A stretch of DNA of 17,151 nt from Minisyncoccota bacterium. GTDB taxonomy: Bacteria; Patescibacteriota; Minisyncoccia; Phycocordibacterales; Phycocordibacteraceae. The translations under genes and the position numbers were made by a program. Positions 11,337-17,151 of this stretch are shown here, in pieces. The stretch lies in assembly GCA_018062165.1 (NCBI GenBank), contig JAGOSU010000013.1:1-17151 (forward strand), given 5' to 3'. The notes below the pieces were generated by a model. That model made no database searches. It was not told the origin of the DNA and worked only from the letters and a program-made list of their open reading frames with translations. Position 1 is the stretch's first letter. Every line of letters begins with the position of its first letter.

Positions 11337-13772
11337 ATGGCTAAGCCTACTTACGATCACGCGCAGATAGAGAAGTCCGCTCAGGCTATGTGGGCGGAAG
11401 CTAATCTGTTTGCTGCTGACGTAACAGGTTCGCAGAAGGACCCGTACTACCTACTCTTTGAATTCCCGTATCCTTCCGGTGACATTCACATCGGACACTG
11501 GTATGCATTTGCGCTGACTGACATCTACGCGCGATTCCTTAGAATGAAGGGAAAGAATGTGCTTTTCCCGATGGGCTTTGACGCTTTTGGGCTACCCGCG
11601 GAGAACGCCGCCATCCGCAACGGTGTTGACCCTCGAGAGTGGACCTACGCCAACATGGAGCGCATGCGAGAACAGATTCGAAGCATGGGGACGTCCGTTG
11701 ATTGGCAACGCGAGGTTATTACCTGTGAACCAAGTTATTACAAATGGACGCAGTGGCTCTTCGGAAAACTCTATGAGCACAAGCTTGCTGAACGTAAGGA
11801 AGCGCCGGTGAAGTGGTGCCCGAAGGACCAGACCGTACTTGCCAACGAGCAGGTGGTAGATGGAAAGTGTGAGCGCTGCGGGACCGACGTTGAGGAACGC
11901 AGACTGACTCAGTGGTTCTTTAAGATTACCGAGTACGCAGAGCGCTTGCTTAACGATCTCGACGCGCTTCCGTGGCGTGAGGATATCAAGGACGCGCAGC
12001 GGGCGTGGATAGGGAAGTCCGAGGGAGCAAAGGTGTACTTCCCACTTACGTTTGTACGAAATCCTGAACACAACGATACACGTGACGAAGAGGGGAATCC
12101 TGCTCGAATTCCCGTCTTTACCACGCGACCGGACACGCTCTATGGAGCAACATATCTTGTTCTTGCCCCTGATCACCAATGGGTGATCCTTGCCACTGAT
12201 GATGCTCATGATGTTTTAGGTAACAAAGAAGAAGTTAAAAACTATGTTGACGCAACACGTAAGAAAACAGAACGGGAACGCTCAGAAAACAAAGATAAGA
12301 CGGGCGTGAAGATTGAAGGAGTTGTGGCGATTAATCCCGCCACGGAAGAGGAGATTCCTGTGTACGTGGCTGACTACGTGCTCGCTTCCTATGGAACCGG
12401 TGCGGTGATGGCAGTTCCTGCGCATGACGAACGCGACTACGAGTTTGCCACCAAGTATGGTTTGGCTATCAAGCCGGTGATTGAGGGAGGAACGTCCGAC
12501 TCCCTATACACAGAGGGTGGAAAGCTCATTGATTCGGGCGAATTTTCGGGAATGGACAACGAGGAAGCGAAGATGAAAATTGCGGAGAAAGTCGGCGGGG
12601 AAGCGGTTACCAACTACCGCATTCGTGACTGGCTTATCTCCCGCCAGCGCTATTGGGGCTGCCCGATTCCCGTTGTCTATGACCCAGAAGGTAATGCACA
12701 CCTCATCCCCGAAGAGCATCTTCCGTGGCTACTCCCAACTGATGTTGATTTCAATTCAGGAGACAAGGCACCACTTGCTTCGTCCGTTGAGCTCAAAGAA
12801 CGTGTTGAGAGGATTTTTGGCGCCGGATGGACTCCGGAATTCGATACCCTTGATACGTTTGTCGATTCTTCTTGGTACTACCTTCGGTACCTCGCTCCCA
12901 ACGATGAGAACAAATTCTCTGACGCTTCACTCATGGAGAAATGGCTCCCTGTTGATCGCTATTCCGGTGGCAGCGAGCACACCACCATGCACCTTCTCTA
13001 TGCCCGTTTCTTTCACAAAGCACTCTACGACCTTGCTTTAGTGCCTACGTCAGAACCGTTCAACGAGCGCTTCAATCGCGGCATTATCTTGGGACCCGAT
13101 GGGGCAAAGATGTCGAAGTCAAAAGGCAACGTCGTTAATCCTGATGAGTTTGTCGGAAAATACGGAGCTGACGCCGTGCGCATGTACCTTGCTTTCATCG
13201 GTCCGTACAACGAGCCTGGACACTATCCTTGGAATCTCGATGGTGTTGAATCCATGCGTCGTTTCCTCGACCGTGTATTCATCCTTTCCGAAAAGTTCTC
13301 CAATGCGGAACCTCCTTCTGAATGGGTTCGTGCCTTTAGTAAGTCGGCCAGAAAAGTTGCCGAGGACACTGAGCGCTTTAAGTTCAATACCGCTATCTCT
13401 TTTCTCATGACCGCACTGCGTGATTTGGAGAGTCTTCCTGAGGTGCCTAAAAGTGCCTTCCGGGACTACCTGAAGCTTTTGGCCCCCTTCGCTCCACACC
13501 TCGCTGAACACCTCTGGGAACTTTCAGCAGGGGAAGGGAGCGTACACACTGCATCGTGGCCTGAAACTCTCGACATTGTGGAGGACACCGCTACGGTGGT
13601 GGTGCAGGTAAATGGCAAGCGACGTGGTGAATTGGAGCTTTTTCTTACGATTTCTGAGGAGGAAGCAGTGCGACTGGCTATGGACATTGCTCCAGTTGCG
13701 AGCGCTCTTGAAGGGAAGGCAACAAAGAGGGTCATATACGTTCCTGGGAAGATTCTCAACCTGGTCGTATAG
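11337..13772 (+). CDS. leuS: Leucyl-tRNA synthetase
   Basis: This 811-residue class I synthetase charges tRNA-Leu with leucine. The HIGH motif reads exactly H-I-G-H at 51-54, preceded by FEFPYPSG, and KMSKS is at 591-595. The CP1 editing domain shows TTRPDT (262-267) and YGTGAVMAVPAHDERD (352-367), including the conserved editing aspartate D364, so mischarge editing should work. A zinc-type cluster has C161, C178 and C181. After the anticodon-binding helices, the C-terminal domain (about 755-811) has VVVQVNGKRRGE and ends VPGKILNLVV, as in full-length bacterial LeuRS. Length is within the family range, slightly below the 860 of E. coli. No Shine-Dalgarno is present; a GGTGCGCACC palindrome ends 5 nt before the ATG. 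Confidence 0.98.
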   Translation: MAKPTYDHAQIEKSAQAMWAEANLFAADVTGSQKDPYYLLFEFPYPSGDIHIGHWYAFALTDIYARFLRMKGKNVLFPMGFDAFGLPAENAAIRNGVDPREWTYANMERMREQIRSMGTSVDWQREVITCEPSYYKWTQWLFGKLYEHKLAERKEAPVKWCPKDQTVLANEQVVDGKCERCGTDVEERRLTQWFFKITEYAERLLNDLDALPWREDIKDAQRAWIGKSEGAKVYFPLTFVRNPEHNDTRDEEGNPARIPVFTTRPDTLYGATYLVLAPDHQWVILATDDAHDVLGNKEEVKNYVDATRKKTERERSENKDKTGVKIEGVVAINPATEEEIPVYVADYVLASYGTGAVMAVPAHDERDYEFATKYGLAIKPVIEGGTSDSLYTEGGKLIDSGEFSGMDNEEAKMKIAEKVGGEAVTNYRIRDWLISRQRYWGCPIPVVYDPEGNAHLIPEEHLPWLLPTDVDFNSGDKAPLASSVELKERVERIFGAGWTPEFDTLDTFVDSSWYYLRYLAPNDENKFSDASLMEKWLPVDRYSGGSEHTTMHLLYARFFHKALYDLALVPTSEPFNERFNRGIILGPDGAKMSKSKGNVVNPDEFVGKYGADAVRMYLAFIGPYNEPGHYPWNLDGVESMRRFLDRVFILSEKFSNAEPPSEWVRAFSKSARKVAEDTERFKFNTAISFLMTALRDLESLPEVPKSAFRDYLKLLAPFAPHLAEHLWELSAGEGSVHTASWPETLDIVEDTATVVVQVNGKRRGELELFLTISEEEAVRLAMDIAPVASALEGKATKRVIYVPGKILNLVV

Positions 13773-13781
13773 GGCTTAACC

Positions 13782-13810
13782 TTGCGCTCCCTGGCGCTTC
13801 GTGGTATAAA
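13782..13810 (+). promoter_or_regulatory. Promoter of the sigma-region-4/HARE-HTH gene
   Basis: TTGCGC at 13782-13787 and TATAAA at 13805-13810 are 17 bp apart, with a TGG just before the -10. Transcription would start near 13817, leaving a leader of only about 8 nt before the ATG at 13825. This is one of the best promoter matches in the window. Confidence 0.6.
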
Positions 13811-13824
13811 TTACAACACGAAAC

Positions 13825-14901
13825 ATGGCTCCAAAAGCTAAAACTCTCAAGAAAACACGCGCAAAAGCTGCCTCCACAGCTTCCTTCACGTTTGACGCAC
13901 TCGCACTTTCCAAAGAACTTCTTGCTGACATTTCCGACCGCGCACGCGAGGTTCTTTCGTTGCGTTTCGGGCTCGGTGCTAAGAACGCACGCGAGACGCT
14001 AGAGGCAATCGGTGAGCGTTGGGGCATTACCCGCGAACGTGTACGCCAGATTGAGGCCTCAGGTATTGAATCAATCCGTTCGTCCAAGGCGTTCATGGAG
14101 TCTGAAGAGGCGTTCGGTGAACTTTCTACCTACGTTTCCTCTCTTGGCGCTATCGTCCCGGAAGACATGCTTCTTAACGAGCTTACTTCAGACGAGAAGA
14201 GCCGCAATGCCTTTCGCTTCCTGTTGGTAGTGGGAAGTGCGTTTTTCCGTGAGCGTGAGACTGAACACTTCTATGCTCGCTGGCATGTTGACCACAAGAC
14301 TGCTGCAAAAGTGCACGGCGCGCTTTCCAAGCTCTACACGTCGCTCTCTGATGACGAAGTGCTTTCTGAAAGCGAGCTCTTTGAACGTTTTCTTGCTGAA
14401 CTTAAGGACGTCAATACCGCCTACCACAACGAGGAGGTCCTGAAGCGCTGGCTCTCCCTCTCCAAGACTATCGATAAGAATCCGCTGTCTGAATGGGGTC
14501 GTGCGCACGCACCTGTCATCCGCACCAAAGGTATTCGTGACTATGCCTATCTCGTCATTAAGCGAGCCAACGCCCCGATGCACTTCAAGGAAGTTGCAGG
14601 CGCTATTACTGAACTCTTTGCCAAGAAAGCCCACGTAGCAACCACTCACAACGAGCTCATGAAGGACAACCGCTTTGTGCTTGTTGGTCGCGGACTCTAC
14701 GCGCTAGCGGAATGGGGCTTCGAGCCAGGTGTCGTACGCGATGTCATCAAGGAGATACTTAAGAAGCGCTCACTTTCACGCGATGAAGTCATCACTGAGG
14801 TAAAAAAGAAGCGCTACGTGAAGGACAACACTATTTTGGTGAACCTTAACGACTCTCGCTACTTCAAACGTCAAAAGGACGGGACCTATTCACTCGCCTA
14901 G
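13825..14901 (+). CDS. Sigma-70 region 4-like HTH fused to HARE-HTH domain
   Basis: This is a 358-residue predicted transcription factor. After a basic N-terminal tail (PKAKTLKKTRAKAAS, 3-17), residues 37-87 match sigma-70 region 4: RAREVLSLRFGL, then a helix-turn-helix ending GITRERVRQIE (67-77). The middle (about 90-230) is helical and unassigned. Residues 233-298 match the HARE-HTH winged helix of the RNA polymerase delta subunit and some chromatin and restriction proteins (HFKEVAGAITELF, then DNRFVLVGRGLYALAEWG). Residues 302-358 look like another winged helix (SLSRDEVITEVKKKR, then DSRYFKRQKDGTYSLA). Sigma regions 2 and 3 are absent, so it cannot melt promoters by itself. A role beside RNA polymerase or at the -35 element is inference. 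It has its own promoter and terminator. Confidence 0.85.
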   Translation: MAPKAKTLKKTRAKAASTASFTFDALALSKELLADISDRAREVLSLRFGLGAKNARETLEAIGERWGITRERVRQIEASGIESIRSSKAFMESEEAFGELSTYVSSLGAIVPEDMLLNELTSDEKSRNAFRFLLVVGSAFFRERETEHFYARWHVDHKTAAKVHGALSKLYTSLSDDEVLSESELFERFLAELKDVNTAYHNEEVLKRWLSLSKTIDKNPLSEWGRAHAPVIRTKGIRDYAYLVIKRANAPMHFKEVAGAITELFAKKAHVATTHNELMKDNRFVLVGRGLYALAEWGFEPGVVRDVIKEILKKRSLSRDEVITEVKKKRYVKDNTILVNLNDSRYFKRQKDGTYSLA

Positions 14902-14908
14902 ACTGCAC

Positions 14909-14932
14909 AACCGCCCGAATGGGCGGTTTTTT
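14909..14932 (+). terminator. Intrinsic terminator
   Basis: AACCGCCC (14909-14916) and GGGCGGTT (14921-14928) form an 8-bp GC-rich stem with a GAAT loop, running into a six-T tract at 14927-14932. It lies 7 bp after the 13825 gene's stop and is the only clear-cut intrinsic terminator in the window. Confidence 0.93.
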
Positions 14933-14934
14933 CT

Positions 14935-14943
14935 TGCTATACT
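14935..14943 (+). promoter_or_regulatory. Extended -10 promoter for the 14950 gene
   Basis: TGC followed by TATACT (14938-14943) is a strong extended -10 element that begins 2 bp after the terminator's T tract. It ends 6 nt before the ATG at 14950, predicting a leaderless mRNA. Any -35 would fall inside the terminator hairpin, and none is seen. Confidence 0.6.
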
Positions 14944-14949
14944 TGCCGC

Positions 14950-16299
14950 ATGTCAAGCGGAGGACACGGCGGGGGCGGACCAATGCGGCTTCCGGGCCTG
15001 CATTCAATCGAACACTTCGTCGAGAAGACGAACGATGGCGCTGGTGTGTACATTCCTGGATGGGGTCTGATGACCTCGTTTGTCATCCTACTCTTCTTGT
15101 TCTTCGCGCTTGCTCCTGCTCAGACGCTTGCTAACTTCAACCTGCTCTTTTTCCTCTCGCCACTCTGGATTACCTGGTTGCTCGGCCGATGGGCTATTTT
15201 CTCCTTCGTGAAGTGGCGCCGTGCCGTCTGGAGCACGCAGTGGGAATGGGTACTACTTGAAATCCGTGTCCCGCACGACAACATCCGAACGCCAGCCTCA
15301 ATGGAAGCGTTCTTCCAGTCCCTCCACATCCCCGCTGGACAGGGAACCTGGTACAAACGCCATGTGTTCGGTCGTACGCGTGACTGGTGGAGCTTCGAGA
15401 TTGCTTCAGTGGAAGGGAAGGTTCGCTTCTACGTATGGACCCGCCAGCGCATCCGTCGCGCAACTGAGAGCTTCCTTTATGCGCAGTATCCTGACATCGA
15501 GATTATTGAAGCGGAAGACTACAGCCGTCTCATTAATCCTTCGCATGGAGATTGGAACATGTTTGCCTGTGAATACACGTTTACGAAGCCTTCACCGTAT
15601 CCTATTAAAACCTACGTGCAGTATGGTAACGACCGGCCACAGGTGCAAGACCAGGCGTATGTTGACCCATTTGCAAACGTCATTGAGATGCTCGGCGCGC
15701 TTGGTAAGGGCGAGCAGTTCTGGCTGCAGATTATCTGCCGCGCCACTCGCCACGATACACAACATGGAAAGAAACATATCCAGCAGCAAGCGAAGGATTT
15801 GGTGAACGAGTTGCGCACGGAAGCGGCGAAGCTCAATCCGATGGGCTTTCCAAATGCGAGTCCGGGCATGAACCTGCAAATGGAGGCTATCGAACGCAAT
15901 GTGGGTAAGCTTCAGTACGACGTTGGCATCCGCAGTATCTATTTCGCTAAGCCAGACAAGTTCGTGGGCATGATGGCAGGTATCGCCGTCCAGCTCATGA
16001 AGGTCTACAACTCAGAGATTTTCAACGGTCTCGTTCCTGCACCGCTGTGGTCTGAGAAGTTCAACGACTATCCTTGGGAAGATATCGGTGGAAGGCGTCA
16101 GGCTCGTGAAATGCATGAGGTGGTTGAAATGTATCGCAGGCGTTCGTATTTCCATCCGCCGTACCGAGGTCCATGGCTTGTGATGAGCGTTGAGGAACTC
16201 GCTACCATCTTCCATATCCCAACCAAGCACGTGCAGACACCGGGTCTTGAGCGCAAAGAGACCTCTACCGGGAAGCCACCAACTAACCTTCCACTCTAG
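14950..16299 (+). CDS. Membrane protein resembling the N-terminal part of VirD4-like coupling proteins
   Basis: This 449-residue protein has a Gly-rich start, two membrane helices at about 40-58 and 62-84, and a large cytoplasmic domain with GEQFWLQIICRA (254-265) and a late ELATIFHIPTKHVQTPG (416-432) leading to GKPPTNLPL at the end. In related proteins that I recall from Patescibacteria and archaea, the same ELATIFH...PP-x-x-LP segment leads into a HerA/VirD4-type ATPase that pumps DNA through a type IV secretion-like channel. Here the ORF stops exactly at that junction, and the next frame is mltG, so no P-loop domain follows. It may pair with a separate ATPase encoded elsewhere. Family placement is from memory of the motif, not from a search. 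Confidence 0.7.
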   Translation: MSSGGHGGGGPMRLPGLHSIEHFVEKTNDGAGVYIPGWGLMTSFVILLFLFFALAPAQTLANFNLLFFLSPLWITWLLGRWAIFSFVKWRRAVWSTQWEWVLLEIRVPHDNIRTPASMEAFFQSLHIPAGQGTWYKRHVFGRTRDWWSFEIASVEGKVRFYVWTRQRIRRATESFLYAQYPDIEIIEAEDYSRLINPSHGDWNMFACEYTFTKPSPYPIKTYVQYGNDRPQVQDQAYVDPFANVIEMLGALGKGEQFWLQIICRATRHDTQHGKKHIQQQAKDLVNELRTEAAKLNPMGFPNASPGMNLQMEAIERNVGKLQYDVGIRSIYFAKPDKFVGMMAGIAVQLMKVYNSEIFNGLVPAPLWSEKFNDYPWEDIGGRRQAREMHEVVEMYRRRSYFHPPYRGPWLVMSVEELATIFHIPTKHVQTPGLERKETSTGKPPTNLPL

Positions 16300-16305
16300 A
16301 GGCGC

Positions 16306-17151
16306 ATGCGTTCTTTCTTCGACTATCTCTGCGCGGCCCTTGAACTTCATTGCGCACGGATGCGCTATGTCTACGGGACCTTGCTGTTGGCCCTCATGAT
16401 GGGAGGAATTGCTGTTTGGTATTTCTTGCTGCTGCCGCCGTCCCCGTTTCCAGTAGGAACCATTATAGAAATTGAAGAGAACAGCTCGCTCTATGAGGTT
16501 GCTCAGGAACTTAAGGCGGGAGGCTATATCGATTCAGAAATAGCCTTTCTTGCGCTCATGCGCCTTACAGGTCGCGAAAATGCGGTGCAGGCAGGGCCGT
16601 ACGTGTTCAAACAGCCCTATGGACTCCTAAACGTCGCCGACAGGCTTGCTCGCGGTGTCTCAGGCGTTCCTACGGTCCGGATTCGCATACAAGAAGGCCA
16701 GACAGCCCGTGAAATTGGAGAGCAGCTTGCAAGCAAGATAGAAGGATTCGATATCGCTACCTTTGATCCCAAGGCCAGAGCACTTGAGGGGTATTTGTTC
16801 CCGGACACCTACGAGATTCTTCCTGACGAAACGCCAGACGAGATACTCGAGCGCTTCTATGAGACCTTTTTAAGGCGTACTGAAAGCATAGAGGATGAGA
16901 TTGTTGCGTTCGATCACCCGCTCCGCGACGTGCTTACGATGGCCTCGCTTATCGAACGAGAGGCTCGTGGTCTTTCGGAGAAGCGCATGGTCTCAGGCAT
17001 TCTTTGGAACCGTATAGAGCTCGGTATGCCACTTCAAGTGGATGCGGTGTTTGGGTACATACAGGATACGCAAACCTACAGTCCTTCCTTTGACGATCTT
17101 GAGATAGAGTCGCCCTACAATACCTATCGCAACAAGGGGTTGCCGCCGGGA
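16306..17151 (+). CDS. mltG: Endolytic murein transglycosylase MltG, 3' end outside the window
   Basis: 282 codons are open to the window edge with no stop, so the C-terminus is missing. MltG (YceG family) is an inner-membrane enzyme that cuts nascent glycan strands and helps set their length. There is an N-terminal cytoplasmic stretch, one membrane helix at about 22-43, a LysM-like subdomain (about 52-120), and the catalytic domain with LEGYLFPDTYEI (160-171), the catalytic Glu E217 in ASLIEREAR, SGILWNRIELGMPLQVD (230-246), and SPYNTYRNKGLPPG at the edge. The start lies 6 bp after the previous stop, with only a poorly spaced AGAGG (16298-16302), so it is probably co-transcribed with the 14950 gene. 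Confidence 0.95.
   Translation, partial: MRSFFDYLCAALELHCARMRYVYGTLLLALMMGGIAVWYFLLLPPSPFPVGTIIEIEENSSLYEVAQELKAGGYIDSEIAFLALMRLTGRENAVQAGPYVFKQPYGLLNVADRLARGVSGVPTVRIRIQEGQTAREIGEQLASKIEGFDIATFDPKARALEGYLFPDTYEILPDETPDEILERFYETFLRRTESIEDEIVAFDHPLRDVLTMASLIEREARGLSEKRMVSGILWNRIELGMPLQVDAVFGYIQDTQTYSPSFDDLEIESPYNTYRNKGLPPG

Noticed and set aside
11592..12209. 205-codon minus-strand open frame inside leuS
   Set aside because: It lies opposite conserved leuS sequence, has no promoter or recognisable domain, and reflects codon bias of the sense gene.
14919..15134. 71-codon frame starting in the terminator region
   Set aside because: It begins within the terminator hairpin and overlaps the 14950 gene in another frame, without any supporting motif.
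1..17151. CRISPR arrays, insertion sequences, prophage or toxin-antitoxin pairs
   Set aside because: No regularly spaced repeats, transposase motifs, terminal inverted repeats or phage genes were seen on either strand.

Overview
The window reads as chromosomal DNA from a small-genome bacterium of the Candidate Phyla Radiation (Patescibacteria), probably the Parcubacteria side. This assignment is inference from several signs: compact and partly minimised ATP synthase subunits, very tight gene packing, almost no Shine-Dalgarno sequences, a stand-alone VirD4-like N-terminal protein, and a sigma-region-4/HARE-HTH fusion, a pattern I associate with these lineages. No phage, IS element, CRISPR array or rRNA is visible. 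The genetic code looks standard: stops are mostly TAA or TAG, with one TGA at 7677-7679.

Layout. A tRNA-Ala(GGC) at 4-74 is followed by a promoter and a complete F1Fo ATP synthase operon (156-6416) in the order a, c, b, delta, alpha, gamma, an extra 74-residue two-helix membrane protein, beta, epsilon. The extra gene sits between atpG and atpD, which normally adjoin. Delta (122 aa) and epsilon (82 aa) are short, and epsilon lacks the whole C-terminal inhibitory helix pair. The c subunit has the residues of a proton-type ring.

6464-8600 holds a four-helix membrane protein and then a tight four-gene unit: a small helical protein, a histidine-containing membrane protein, a flavodoxin-fold NAD(P)H:quinone reductase-like protein, and a SemiSWEET/PQ-loop sugar transporter. 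ychF (8638-9735) follows under its own promoter and overlaps by 4 bp, tail to tail, a minus-strand secreted lytic transglycosylase with a twin-arginine-like signal (9732-10697).

Divergent from that gene, a cysteine-containing membrane protein (10776-11312) precedes leuS (11337-13772). A sigma-region-4/HARE-HTH protein (13825-14901) has its own promoter and ends at the one strong intrinsic terminator in the window. A promoter right behind that terminator drives a VirD4-like membrane protein without an ATPase domain (14950-16299), followed by the 5' part of mltG, which runs off the right edge.

Themes. The operon makes or spends the proton gradient, and two cell-wall lytic transglycosylases act outside the membrane. 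Several promoters have a -10 box ending exactly 6 nt before the ATG, which predicts leaderless or nearly leaderless mRNAs and fits the lack of Shine-Dalgarno motifs. No stretch over 300 bp is without a gene.
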